Assembly: GCA_001920415.1 (NCBI GenBank)
Contig: MNJR01000141.1
Location: 1 to 64,000, forward strand
DNA from: Acidobacteria bacterium 13_1_20CM_3_53_8
Lineage (GTDB): Bacteria > Acidobacteriota > Blastocatellia > Pyrinomonadales > Pyrinomonadaceae
Direction of reading: 5' to 3'
DNA: 64,000 nucleotides
Shown here: positions 16,220 through 25,169 of the stretch, one piece after another
Position numbering within the stretch: the stretch's first letter is position 1
Layout of the letters: each line of letters opens with the position of its first letter
Program-made: the position numbers and the translations under genes
The notes under the pieces: generated by a model
Told to the model about the DNA's origin: nothing
The model's database searches: none
Seen by the model: the letters and a program-made list of their open reading frames with translations, nothing else

Positions 16220-18555
16220 CCTGCGTTAGCCTTTCGTTTCATCCGCTGCTTCCGAATCTTCCTGAAGATGAGAGAAGTTTTATATGGGGCATAGTGTCGC
16301 TCTTCCCTTTGCTGTGGGTTGCGGCGATTGATTACAAGTCAAGATGGAAAGAGAGAGCATGGGTGATGGAAGCCAGTTCTCTTCCATGTCCAATCCTTCT
16401 GCTGACATCTCTTTTTCTCTCTTTACTCTATTTCGTCATCTTCTATCTACGATACATAGCTTCCGGCATAGCCAGCTTCAGCCGAACCGAGATGCTCGTC
16501 GTCCTGATGTGGAGCATCACTTCGCACCTGCTTGTGTTCGGCACGATCTTCCTAGTCCTCAGACTTCTGCGCGCAACTGCCTGCCGTTTCCGCGCTTCAG
16601 CGAAAGCCTGGTTTCTATTACGCAGCGCAGCCTTGGCCCTGCTAGGCATGACGGTGCTCAGCAAGATAGTTCTAAACGCCGTATCGTTCAATGACCTGAC
16701 GGCAGACTTTTATGCAGCATCACTCTCATTTGTCTTGATAACTTTTCTCTCCGGGCTTGTAATCGGTCTGGACAGGTTCGCGCACGCAGACGAAAGTTCA
16801 AGGCTCGCCGTCTCTCGTCTCAAACAGCTTCTTCCGGCGCAAGAAGCGTTGCTATCGGTCAAGCTGCTGTGGCTGGCTCTAATCTCGCTCATCGCTTATC
16901 TCATTCCAGTAGAAATCGCCAGCACAGATTGGGACTCGCTTTTGCAGAAGCTCTCTGCGCTTTTAGTCTGGGCGCTTGCCACACTTTTCTTCAGCCGCAT
17001 AATGCCCTCTATTAAAATGAAGCGGCAATCGCTCGCTCTACTGCTTCTGGTAGCGACGACGGGCGTGTGCGGTTTCAAGTTTCTGGATAACTCTCGCGCG
17101 AAGATTCCGGCTCTGCTGCATGACGGGCATCTGGATGTCCCCATTTTATTGGAGCAATACGCCAGTTATGACATCTCTTACGGCGTAGCACGCAAGATTT
17201 TGTCTCCGGCTGAGGTCAGGGGCGCGGAAACGTCTGCCGAGAAACTTTTCTACGACTATCTTGGACGAAGCACTAACATCCCTCCCGGAGGCAGCGCCGC
17301 GCCCGCTCCTATAAATCTAGTCCCTGCCCTTGAACAATCTTCTGGGAAGAAACCCAACATCTTCATTTTCGTCGTTGACAGTCTACGACAGGATTACGTT
17401 TCACCTTACAACAGCAAGGTTAAGTTCACGCCGTCCATAGAGAGGTTCGCGCGCGAAAGCGTTGTGATGAAGAACGCATTCACGCGCTACGGCGGAACGG
17501 CGCTCTCCGAGCCTGCACTGTGGGCTGGAGCCATGCAGTTGCACATGCGCTACGTTCACCCCTTCTATCCGATGAACTCCTTACAGCACCTTATCGAAGC
17601 TGAAAGGTATAAACCCTTCATCACAGTAGACCCTATCTTGAGTGAAATCTTGCGCCCTTCGTCTGACATAGTAGAGTTGGACAGAGGAGCATACTGGGAA
17701 GAGTATGATTTCAGTCGCACCTTAACAGAACTCCAGTCTAAGCTTGATGAAAGAGATGAGACGGGCAGGCCAATCTTCGTTTACACGCAGCCTCAGAATG
17801 TGCACATGGCAGCGTTGCAGAGACATGCAGGCAAGCTGATTTCAAGCAGTGTCTATTCCGGTTTTGATGCGCAACATGCAGATGAAATCGCGCGCATTGA
17901 TGATAGCTTCGGCAAGTTCATACAATACCTGAAACGAAACAATCTTTATGATGACAGCATCATCGTTCTGACTTCGGATCATGGCGACTCGCTAGGCGAA
18001 GAGGGACACTGGGGGCACAGCACTTATATATATCCCGAGGTGATGCGTATTCCTTTAATCATTCATCTTCCACCCGCGCTACAAAAAAATCTTTTCTACA
18101 ACACGGAGAACGTGGCCTTCTCTACAGACATTACGCCAAGCCTTTACTACCTGCTTGGACATAGCCCTGTTGCGCGCAACGAATTGTTCGGGAGACCGCT
18201 TTTTACAGAGTCTGCTGAAGAGCAGAGCCAGTATTTACAGGAATCCTATCTGGTGGCGAGCAGTTACGGGGCAGTGTACGGGACTATAAGCGACAATGGC
18301 CGGTCTCTTTTCATAGCGGACGTTGGCAATCAAAAGTCTTGCTTCTACGATATGAGCCAGAGTTATGCTGGAACGCGTCGCAGTGTTCCCGAATCTATTC
18401 GCGCGCAAGAAGAGCAACGCATCCTGATGGGCGTTAAAGCAATTAACAAGTTCTATCGTTTTCAACCCGACGAGCGGAACGAATTCTCTCTCAAGCAGCT
18501 TGCCCAAACCGCAACCTTGTACTACCAATTTTTACCGCTCCCACACAACTTTTAA
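16150..18555 (+). CDS. Membrane protein with sulfatase/LTA-synthase-like domain
   Basis: About 800 residues from a TTG that is the only available start in this frame. The first half has eight or more membrane helices. The second half (from about 400) is an alkaline-phosphatase-superfamily domain: FIFVVDSLRQDYVSPYNS with the first metal Asp, a Thr at the nucleophile position in YGGTALSEPALW, and the metal site LTSDHGDSLGEEGHWGH. Such proteins transfer phospho-head groups to membrane or surface glycans (for example LtaS, EptA, OpgB); the exact substrate is unknown. The N-terminus probably needs the displaced fragment just upstream. It ends 290 nt before the pilin cluster. Confidence 0.75.
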   Translation: MREDLRRANTRSLARSFIVVNLLACVSLSFHPLLPNLPEDERSFIWGIVSLFPLLWVAAIDYKSRWKERAWVMEASSLPCPILLLTSLFLSLLYFVIFYLRYIASGIASFSRTEMLVVLMWSITSHLLVFGTIFLVLRLLRATACRFRASAKAWFLLRSAALALLGMTVLSKIVLNAVSFNDLTADFYAASLSFVLITFLSGLVIGLDRFAHADESSRLAVSRLKQLLPAQEALLSVKLLWLALISLIAYLIPVEIASTDWDSLLQKLSALLVWALATLFFSRIMPSIKMKRQSLALLLLVATTGVCGFKFLDNSRAKIPALLHDGHLDVPILLEQYASYDISYGVARKILSPAEVRGAETSAEKLFYDYLGRSTNIPPGGSAAPAPINLVPALEQSSGKKPNIFIFVVDSLRQDYVSPYNSKVKFTPSIERFARESVVMKNAFTRYGGTALSEPALWAGAMQLHMRYVHPFYPMNSLQHLIEAERYKPFITVDPILSEILRPSSDIVELDRGAYWEEYDFSRTLTELQSKLDERDETGRPIFVYTQPQNVHMAALQRHAGKLISSSVYSGFDAQHADEIARIDDSFGKFIQYLKRNNLYDDSIIVLTSDHGDSLGEEGHWGHSTYIYPEVMRIPLIIHLPPALQKNLFYNTENVAFSTDITPSLYYLLGHSPVARNELFGRPLFTESAEEQSQYLQESYLVASSYGAVYGTISDNGRSLFIADVGNQKSCFYDMSQSYAGTRRSVPESIRAQEEQRILMGVKAINKFYRFQPDERNEFSLKQLAQTATLYYQFLPLPHNF

Positions 18556-18710
18556 TCCTTAGTGGTTGACGGAAAGTGTCAGTTATGCCCTGACAGCTTT
18601 TGTCAATTACTCTATGCGAGCAGAGGCTTTCAGCCCCTGCGCGTGAACGATTTCAATAAACAGTCAATTATTTCCTGCCTCTTTTTCATCTTCACGGATT
18701 GAGCCGGGCG

Positions 18711-18726
18711 CGGCACGCCGTTTGTT
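18711..18726 (+). promoter_or_regulatory. Putative sigma-54 promoter of pilA copy 1
   Basis: CGGCACGCCGTTTGTTT matches the -24 GG / -12 GC consensus TGGCACG-N4-TTGC except for GT instead of GC at -12; there are 10 nt between GG and GT, as required. The inferred start point would give a leader of about 105 nt before the pilin ATG. PilR-like control makes a sigma-54 promoter expected here. Confidence 0.5.
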
Positions 18727-18841
18727 TAAGGCTTGCCTGACATTATCGCGCTATAGCGCGGCACTAGACCTGAGACGAAAGCCGTTGGCGCGAGACGAAG
18801 AATAAACCCTTCACCCTAAAGTTTAAGGAGAATCTAAAGAA

Positions 18842-19339
18842 ATGCAGCAGACAAAAGGCCAAAAAGGCTTCTCTCTAATCGAACTATTGATCGTAGTAGC
18901 GATCATCGGCATCATCGCCGCCATCGCAATCCCTAACCTCCTCGCTTCTAAGCGCGCCGCCAATGAAGGAAGTGCGCAGTCTTCGCTCCGCACCGTACAT
19001 AGTTCTGAAGTTGTTTACCAGTCAACGGCTGGCAACGGCAGCTTCGGCGACCTTTCGGCACTCAGAACCAACAATCTGGTTGACTCTGTTCTAGGCAACG
19101 CTACAACTGCGGCAGCCGCAAAGAGTGGCTACATCTTCGCCGCGACGCCGAACAACTCGGCCACGCCGAAGAACTTCTTCGCGTCGGCAGCTCCTTCGAA
19201 CACCGCGAACATAACTCGCACAGGCCATCGCAGCTTCTCTATAGCTGATGACGGCATCCTGCGCGGCATCGTGAGCGACACTGGCCCGGCTGACTATGCT
19301 ACGGCCACTGGCGCGACATGGACTCCGCTCGGAAACTAA
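18842..19339 (+). CDS. pilA: Type IV pilin (PilA), copy 1
   Basis: 165 residues. A nine-residue leader ends at Gly before the prepilin peptidase site: KG|FSLIELLIVVAIIG, with the conserved Glu at mature position 5. The hydrophobic alpha-helix continues to IPNLLASKRAANEGSAQSSL. The globular part is small, rich in Ala, Ser, Thr and Asn, and lacks the C-terminal disulfide cysteines of Neisseria-type pilins. AAGGAG lies 11 nt before the ATG, and a sigma-54-like site lies upstream. The first 158 nt after the leader are identical to copy 2 (see findings). It forms, or contributes to, a type IV pilus fibre. Confidence 0.93.
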   Translation: MQQTKGQKGFSLIELLIVVAIIGIIAAIAIPNLLASKRAANEGSAQSSLRTVHSSEVVYQSTAGNGSFGDLSALRTNNLVDSVLGNATTAAAAKSGYIFAATPNNSATPKNFFASAAPSNTANITRTGHRSFSIADDGILRGIVSDTGPADYATATGATWTPLGN

Positions 19340-19369
19340 GATCACTTGATTTGACGCCGCTCGCGCGTG

Positions 19370-19402
19370 CGGGGCAGAGGGCTTCCTCTCTGCCCCGTTC
19401 TA
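19370..19402 (+). terminator. Hairpin terminator after pilA copy 1
   Basis: GGGGCAGAG pairs with CTCTGCCCC around a short loop and is followed by GTTCT. The T-run is weak, so some read-through to copy 2 is possible. Confidence 0.55.
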
Positions 19403-19521
19403 TAAGACCGGGCGATCATACTTCAAGCGTGAACCACTCACAGCATGCGCGGCATGAATGACATCTTAAGAAGTTGACAGACATGCGTTCATGCCTCTAA
19501 CTCAATGAGGAAAAAATAGTC

Positions 19522-20013
19522 ATGCAGAAAAATCAAAAAGGCTTCTCTCTAATCGAACTATTGATCGTAGTAGCGATCATCGGCATCATCGCCGCCATCG
19601 CAATCCCTAACCTCCTCGCTTCTAAGCGCGCCGCCAATGAAGGAAGTGCGCAGTCTTCGCTCCGCACCGTACATAGTTCTGAAGTTGTTTATGCGTCGTC
19701 AGCAGGCGCGGGCAGCTACGGCGACCTTTCGGCGCTTCAGACCAACAACTTGCTTGACTCTGTTCTAGGCAACGCTACAACTGCGGCAACCGCTAAGAGC
19801 GGTTACGTATTCGCAGCTACTGCTAACAACAGCGCTACACCGAAGAACTTCTATGCAACGGCATCGCCATCCAACACCGCGAACATAACTCGCACAGGCC
19901 ATCGCAGCTTCTCCATAGCTGATGACGGCATCCTGCGCGGCATCGTGAGCGACACTGGCCCGGCTGACTATGCTACGGCCACAAGCGCAGCGTGGACGCC
20001 ACTGGGCAATTAA
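19522..20013 (+). CDS. pilA: Type IV pilin (PilA), copy 2
   Basis: 163 residues with a seven-residue leader (MQKNQKG) and the same FSLIELL cleavage region as copy 1. Nucleotides from the leader to mature residue about 48 are identical to copy 1, and a 3' block of about 110 nt differs by one base. Between them the two genes diverge in patches, including at silent sites, with a 33-nt identical island in the middle. AGG near the ATG serves as a ribosome site. No -24/-12 promoter is visible in the 180-nt gap, so it may depend on read-through or on another sigma factor. Confidence 0.93.
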   Translation: MQKNQKGFSLIELLIVVAIIGIIAAIAIPNLLASKRAANEGSAQSSLRTVHSSEVVYASSAGAGSYGDLSALQTNNLLDSVLGNATTAATAKSGYVFAATANNSATPKNFYATASPSNTANITRTGHRSFSIADDGILRGIVSDTGPADYATATSAAWTPLGN

Positions 20014-20044
20014 CAGGTAAGGTTCGAGCCAATACCTGCTAGTG

Positions 20045-20078
20045 CGGGGGCTGGAGTTCAAGCTCCGCCCCCGTTCTT
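20045..20078 (+). terminator. Rho-independent terminator after pilA copy 2
   Basis: CGGGGGC and CTCC-GCCCCCG form an 11-bp stem with one bulged T, a 6-nt loop, and TTCTT after it. It would separate copy 2 from the leaderless third pilin. Confidence 0.65.
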
Positions 20079-20217
20079 ACTATAAAAGATAATTCCCATC
20101 TTCCGGGAAAGAATTGAAGATTGCTTTTCTCAACATCGCGCGCGCGATTAATGTTCGTGAGCCTGAGACGGATGCCCCTGGCGAAAAGCAAATTCCAAAC
20201 TGTTTGCTAACGAGGTT

Positions 20218-20654
20218 GCATCATCGCCGCCATCGCAATCCCTAACCTCCTCGCTTCTAAGCGCGCCGCCAATGAAGGAAGCGCTCAATCATCTTTGCGC
20301 TCCGTTCATAGCTCTGAGCTGAGCTTCAAGGCTACGGCGGGCGCAGGGCAATTCGGGACGATTGCCGATCTGCAGACGGCAGGTTTCCTGGACAGCGTTC
20401 TTGGCGGCGACGGAACATCCACTACAACAACCAAGAGCGGCTATAACTTCGAGGCAAGTCCGGTCGCAATCACAGCCCTGCCGCAGTTTTATGCCACGGC
20501 TGTTCCGGCGCAGACCGGGAATCTATCGCGCACGGGTCATCGCAGCTTTACCATTGACGACTTCGGCGTGTTGCGCGGCAAAGTCAGCGACACAGGGCCT
20601 GCCGATTACAACGAAGCTACAGACAATACGGCATGGCCGCCCGTTAATAACTGA
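20218..20654 (+). pseudogene. Leaderless third pilin copy (possible silent cassette)
   Basis: Homology to the two pilin genes begins abruptly inside the N-terminal helix (at IIAAIAIPNLLAS) and the first 64 nt are identical to both. The leader, cleavage site and FSLIELL helix are absent, and TAA lies in frame three codons before the join. Downstream the frame is intact to a normal C-terminus (DTGPADYNEATDN), with its own variant middle. ATG 20295 could start a 119-residue cytosolic product, but it could not be assembled as a pilin. The structure is like Neisseria pilS silent cassettes, which lack the 5' end and donate sequence by gene conversion. A simple 5' deletion is the alternative. Confidence 0.8.
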
Positions 20655-20709
20655 AGACGCGCGCCCGTTCCTGCCGGCTGCTCAATTTCGGTAAACAAGC
20701 CATTCCTCT

Positions 20710-22410
20710 ATGAGCCTGTCGCTACGCTCTTCTATCAGTTACCGAACCGTTGTGTCCGTCGCTCTTACCAAAGAGCGACGGGCATTGCTTTGTGTTCTGT
20801 TATTCGCAGCGCTAGCCGTTCTGCCGGCGTTGATGAAAGGCGTGCCCAGCAACATTGATTTAGATAATCACTTTCGCGTCGCGCTTCCCTTTTACGAATC
20901 GGTGCGTGCGGGCAATCTTTCACCAAGTTGGTTAGCAGAATCGAATGGAGGCTACGGCGATGTGAGCTTTCGATTTTACCCGCCCGCCTTCTTTTATCTT
21001 CTCTCTGCGGCGCGCTCTCTCTGCGGCGATTGGTATGCAGCGACCCTTCTGGTCTTTCTTCTTCTCTCCATCTCAGGCGCGCTCGGCGCTTATCTATGGG
21101 CGCGTGAATTTTTACAGCCTCAGTTCGCTCTCTGGGCCGGAGTTTTTTACACAATCGCGCCCTATCATCTCAATGAACTGTATCAAGCGGCGCTTCTGCC
21201 CGAATATGCCGCAGGCGCGGTTCTTCCTTTCACGTTCCTCTTCGTCGAGAGAGTTTGTCGCAGAGGCCGTGCGCAAGACGTAGGCGCTCTAGCTCTCTCT
21301 TACAGCGCTTTAATCTTTACACATTTGCCGCTCACAGTTATTGGCTCGCTGGCACTCTGCTTCTACGCGCTGCTGCGAATAGAGAGAGCAAAGCTATGGG
21401 CGACGCTCCTGAAATTATCTTTCGCAGTGCTGTTAGGATTGATAGCTACCGCATGCTATTGGACGACGATGGTTGCGGAATTGGGTTGGATCAACGGCAC
21501 TGATCCGGCTGCCGATTATCGCCAGAATTTTCTCTTCTCAAGTTTTTCGGCAGATGACGCGAGCGTCTGGTGGGTCAGCATCATAGCGCTCTGCACTGTA
21601 GCGCTGTTTGCGCCCGCACTCGCACATCTTCGACGCACGCATGACGAAAGTTTTCCGGCGCGTGGCGTAAAAGCATTGGCGCTCTTGCTACTCTTTTCGC
21701 TCCTGATAGCTACGCCGCTTGCTAGACCACTCTGGGATCACTTCCGGCCTCTGCGTGAAGTGCAATACCCTTGGCGCTGGCTCGCTGTGAGTTCACTGGC
21801 GGGCGCTCTGCTCGTCTCAACCTCCTCGCCCGGATGGCTCTCATATGCGCGAAGCAAACAGAGGCCGCTCGCGCTTTTAATGATAGGCTGCGTGCTTCTT
21901 TCCCTTACCTTCTCCAGCGCACATATCATGCGCGAGGCGCAATATCTTTCGCAGGAAAAATTCGCTAGCCTTTTGCGTTCGCTCCCCGGAACGCCCTGCG
22001 TAAGTTTGTGGTTTCCCATCTGGGCTGTAGAGCCTTTGCGAGAGATGAGCGGCGACGTCGAAGCCGGGCAAAGGGCTGTCGTCATCAACGAGTGGCAGCC
22101 GGAGAGGCGAGTCTTTCACGTAGAGGCTGGCGCTGCTGCAACGGCGCGCGTGCGAACTTTCTATTATCCGCTCTGGGTCGCAACCGCGAACGGCAAACCT
22201 CTTGAGACGCATCCTTCACGGGACGGCGCGCTTCTAATCTCGCTGCCCGCTGATGCCGCTACGGTGCAGTTGGAACTGCGCGAGCCTTTGCGCACGCGCA
22301 TTTCGTCAATTGTAAGTGTTGTCGGATGGGCGCTGATTGTGGCACTCTTGCTATGGGAATTTTTCAGGAAGAGAAATGCCACGCGCGCGTCCTCCGAATA
22401 TGAATTCTGA
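20710..22410 (+). CDS. Multi-pass membrane protein, PTPS-related/glycosyltransferase-like
   Basis: 566 residues with about ten membrane helices. The loop after the first helix reads SNIDLDNHFRVALPFYESV and then FYPPAFFYLLSAARSL, resembling the acidic D-x-D/H loops of polyprenol-dependent GT-C proteins and of the family labelled 6-pyruvoyl-tetrahydropterin synthase-related (YfhO-like). A C-terminal beta-rich section (about 470-530, ARVRTFYYPLWVATANG) is followed by a last helix. It may move sugars across the membrane; the substrate is unknown. The gene lies right after the pilin cluster, so a role in pilin or surface glycosylation is possible but not shown. Confidence 0.7.
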   Translation: MSLSLRSSISYRTVVSVALTKERRALLCVLLFAALAVLPALMKGVPSNIDLDNHFRVALPFYESVRAGNLSPSWLAESNGGYGDVSFRFYPPAFFYLLSAARSLCGDWYAATLLVFLLLSISGALGAYLWAREFLQPQFALWAGVFYTIAPYHLNELYQAALLPEYAAGAVLPFTFLFVERVCRRGRAQDVGALALSYSALIFTHLPLTVIGSLALCFYALLRIERAKLWATLLKLSFAVLLGLIATACYWTTMVAELGWINGTDPAADYRQNFLFSSFSADDASVWWVSIIALCTVALFAPALAHLRRTHDESFPARGVKALALLLLFSLLIATPLARPLWDHFRPLREVQYPWRWLAVSSLAGALLVSTSSPGWLSYARSKQRPLALLMIGCVLLSLTFSSAHIMREAQYLSQEKFASLLRSLPGTPCVSLWFPIWAVEPLREMSGDVEAGQRAVVINEWQPERRVFHVEAGAAATARVRTFYYPLWVATANGKPLETHPSRDGALLISLPADAATVQLELREPLRTRISSIVSVVGWALIVALLLWEFFRKRNATRASSEYEF

Positions 22411-22435
22411 AATCAGAACGAGTCGAGACAGAGAG

Positions 22436-23290
22436 ATGAGCAGCACAGCCACACACGCTGCAAACGCTGAAACAAGTGTTGCAGCCACTTCCATTGAAAA
22501 GCGCTCCTCAATGCCGCGACGCATACGCACCATTGCACGCAACGCATTCCGCGAAGCCTTGCGCGATCGCGTGCTCTACAACTTGGTGCTTTTCGTACTG
22601 CTGCTGACTGCGGGCGCTATATTGTTGGGCGAGCTATCAGCCGCTCAGGAATCTAAGATAATCGTTGATCTGGGATTGAGCGCAAGCCTTCTCTTCGGAG
22701 CGTTCATAAGCATCTTCGTAGGCGTAGGACTTGTTTATAAAGAGATTGAGCGGCGAACTGTTTACGCAATCTTCTCGAAGCCAGTGGGGCGCGGCGAGTT
22801 TCTAGTGGGCAAATACCTCGGCCTGTGCCTGACGCTTCTTGTGAACATAGCTGTGATGGGTTTCGGCGTGTCGCTCGCGCTTATCTACGTGAAAGGCGGC
22901 TGGGACCCGCTCGCGCTGCGTATCTGGCCTGCCATCTTGCTCATCTACATGGAATTGATGATTCTAACAGCAGTCGCGCTGCTCTTCTCTTCGTTCTCAT
23001 CCCCCGCTCTTTCCGCGCTGCTAACATTCTTCATCTTCATCATAGGCCACTTCAGCGCAGACCTTAAAACTTTTGCTGCATCGCTCGGCACTACTTCTGC
23101 GCGCGTGTTCTTCGGAGCGCTCTATTACCTTCTGCCCAATCTAGCCAACTACAGTTTTATAAAGCCTGCCGCGCACGGTGTAGTCCCCGACGCTCAAACG
23201 CTTCTGGCTTCGCTGGCCTACGCCGTCGCCTACATAGCTGTTCTGCTATCAGCCGCGACTCTCATCTTTAGCCGACGCAACTTCAAATGA
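22436..23290 (+). CDS. ABC-2 type transporter permease
   Basis: About 285 residues from ATG 22436; ATG 22400, which overlaps the previous stop, and ATG 22511 are alternatives. Six membrane helices follow the basic stretch MPRRIRTIARNAFREALRDR. The coupling-helix region EIERRTVYAIFSKPVGRGEF is typical of ABC-2 permeases. The stop overlaps the next start by ATGA, and an ATPase gene lies one gene further, so these form an exporter unit. The substrate is not evident. Confidence 0.85.
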   Translation: MSSTATHAANAETSVAATSIEKRSSMPRRIRTIARNAFREALRDRVLYNLVLFVLLLTAGAILLGELSAAQESKIIVDLGLSASLLFGAFISIFVGVGLVYKEIERRTVYAIFSKPVGRGEFLVGKYLGLCLTLLVNIAVMGFGVSLALIYVKGGWDPLALRIWPAILLIYMELMILTAVALLFSSFSSPALSALLTFFIFIIGHFSADLKTFAASLGTTSARVFFGALYYLLPNLANYSFIKPAAHGVVPDAQTLLASLAYAVAYIAVLLSAATLIFSRRNFK

Positions 23291-24228
23291 AGACAAAGAG
23301 CGTTAAAACTGAAACCGATGGTCGTGCGCGGAGAAAGACTGTCGCGCTGCTTATGATTATAGTGCTCGGTCTATCTTGCGCCGCAGCCGTCTCGCGCCTG
23401 ATTGAAGCGCGCCGCCCGCCCATTGATGTCGCGCAAGAGGAAGAGAATCTTTACGTCAGCGGCGCGACAGCAAAACGCATGAGCTTAGGGTTTGATGGAC
23501 TCGTGGCCGACTGGTACTGGATGCGCTCGCTGCAATACGTGGGGCGCAAGGTCATCGCGCGTGGAGACGATTTGCAGTTTGAAGATTTGAAGCAACTAGA
23601 CCTGCGTCTGCTCGCGCCGCTTCTCGATACAACGACAACGCTCGACCCGCAGTTCATGGCTGCGTACGATTACGGTGCTGCTCTGCTTCCGGCAATCGAA
23701 CAGAACGATGCCGCAATCGCTCTTCTCAAAAAGGGGATTGCGGCCAATCCTTCCGAGTGGCGTCTCTATCACCTGCTCGCATACATACACTGGCAGCGCG
23801 GCGAATACGTTGCGGCTGGCGAGTTATATCATAAGGGCGCGCAAATCAATGGCGCGCCCCCCTGGATGGAAGCCATGAGCGCGAAGATGGCCGCCGAAGG
23901 AGGCAGCCGCAGTGTAGCGCGCCAGATGTACCAGCAGATGTACGAGCAATCAGACGACGAGCAAGTGAAGCACATGGCGAAAGTTCGTTTGATGCAACTA
24001 GATTCGCTGGACGAGCGCGACCGTTTACGCCGCGTGCTCCAGGAATTCAACTCGCGCTCAGGCCGTTGCGCCTCTTCGTGGCGCGAAGTCGCGCCCGTGT
24101 TGCGCGCTCTTCATTTCAGACTCAACGAAACGGGCGCACCGCTAGACCCTACAGATGCGCCTTATGTTCTTACCGCTCGCGGCTGCGACGTTGGTCTAGT
24201 CGTAGGCTCGCACATTCCTGAAAATTGA
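23287..24228 (+). CDS. TPR-containing membrane-anchored protein
   Basis: 313 residues. A basic N-terminus is followed by one membrane helix (about 18-37). The periplasmic part starts with a conserved-looking GFDGLVADWYWMRSLQYVG and then has TPR-like helices (about 115-230, including NPSEWRLYHLLAYIHWQRGE). It overlaps the permease gene by four bases and is followed after 4 nt by the ABC ATPase, so it is probably an accessory subunit of the transporter. Confidence 0.75.
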   Translation: MKTKSVKTETDGRARRKTVALLMIIVLGLSCAAAVSRLIEARRPPIDVAQEEENLYVSGATAKRMSLGFDGLVADWYWMRSLQYVGRKVIARGDDLQFEDLKQLDLRLLAPLLDTTTTLDPQFMAAYDYGAALLPAIEQNDAAIALLKKGIAANPSEWRLYHLLAYIHWQRGEYVAAGELYHKGAQINGAPPWMEAMSAKMAAEGGSRSVARQMYQQMYEQSDDEQVKHMAKVRLMQLDSLDERDRLRRVLQEFNSRSGRCASSWREVAPVLRALHFRLNETGAPLDPTDAPYVLTARGCDVGLVVGSHIPEN

Positions 24229-24232
24229 ACTT

Positions 24233-25168
24233 ATGTCTGCCATAGTTGAAATCGAAAATCTGACGAAGGATTACGAAGTGGGCTTCTGGCGCAAGCGAAA
24301 GGTGCGTGCGCTCGATGGGCTGTCGCTTTCCGTAGAGCGCGGAGAAATCTTCGGTTTCCTGGGCGCGAACGGCGCTGGGAAAACTACTACGCTGAAGCTT
24401 CTGATGCGATTAATCTACCCGACGGCTGGACGCGCGACTATTTTGGGACGAGACATTGGCGACATCCAGATGCACGCGCGGCTGGGCTACCTGCCCGAAA
24501 ACCCTTACTTCTATGACTATCTAACTGCGCGCGAATTTCTGGAATACTGCGCAGAGCTTTTCGGCTATGGGAAGCGCGAGCGCACTGAACGCGCAAGAGA
24601 GCTTCTCACGCTCGTGCGTCTTGAAGAGAAGAGTTGGGATAAGCAGCTAAGAAAATTTTCAAAAGGCATGTTGCAGCGCGTAGGTTTGGCCCAATCAATC
24701 GTCAACGATCCCGAAGTAGTTTTTTTGGACGAACCTATGAGTGGTCTTGATCCTGTTGGGCGGCGCGAGGTGCGCGACCTGATAGCTTCTCTGCGCGGGC
24801 GCGGCACAACCGTCTTCATGTGCACGCACATACTCTCGGACATAGAAGTGCTCTGCGACCGCGCTGCTATAATGAAGCGAGGGCGAATCCGGCACGTCGG
24901 CACAATTGAAGAACTGCACAAACGCGCGGGCGAGAGTAGCCGCATGGAGATGGTCGTCGCAGGCGTCGAGGCCGACAACTTAGTACAAAAATTCTCTTCG
25001 TTCAAAGGCACTATCGTCACATCGCATTCGGGCGGCGCTCGCATAGAACTTGCAGACGAAAGAGAAGTTGACGAAGCGCTCGCGGTTGTGCGCTCAGCCT
25101 GTGGCCGTCTAATCTCCGTCCAACCCGTCAGACAGTCGCTCGAAGAATTGTTCGTCAGAGACGAATAA
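24233..25168 (+). CDS. ABC transporter ATP-binding protein
   Basis: 311 residues. Walker A GANGAGKTTT (about 44), signature-like FSKGMLQRVGLAQ (about 142), Walker B VVFLDEPMSGLDP and the H-loop THILSD. The A/B spacing and C-terminal extension (residues 220-311) fit the DrrA/CcmA group that pairs with ABC-2 permeases. It powers the permease two genes upstream. The LolA-like gene follows after 13 nt. Confidence 0.92.
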   Translation: MSAIVEIENLTKDYEVGFWRKRKVRALDGLSLSVERGEIFGFLGANGAGKTTTLKLLMRLIYPTAGRATILGRDIGDIQMHARLGYLPENPYFYDYLTAREFLEYCAELFGYGKRERTERARELLTLVRLEEKSWDKQLRKFSKGMLQRVGLAQSIVNDPEVVFLDEPMSGLDPVGRREVRDLIASLRGRGTTVFMCTHILSDIEVLCDRAAIMKRGRIRHVGTIEELHKRAGESSRMEMVVAGVEADNLVQKFSSFKGTIVTSHSGGARIELADEREVDEALAVVRSACGRLISVQPVRQSLEELFVRDE

Positions 25169-25169
25169 G

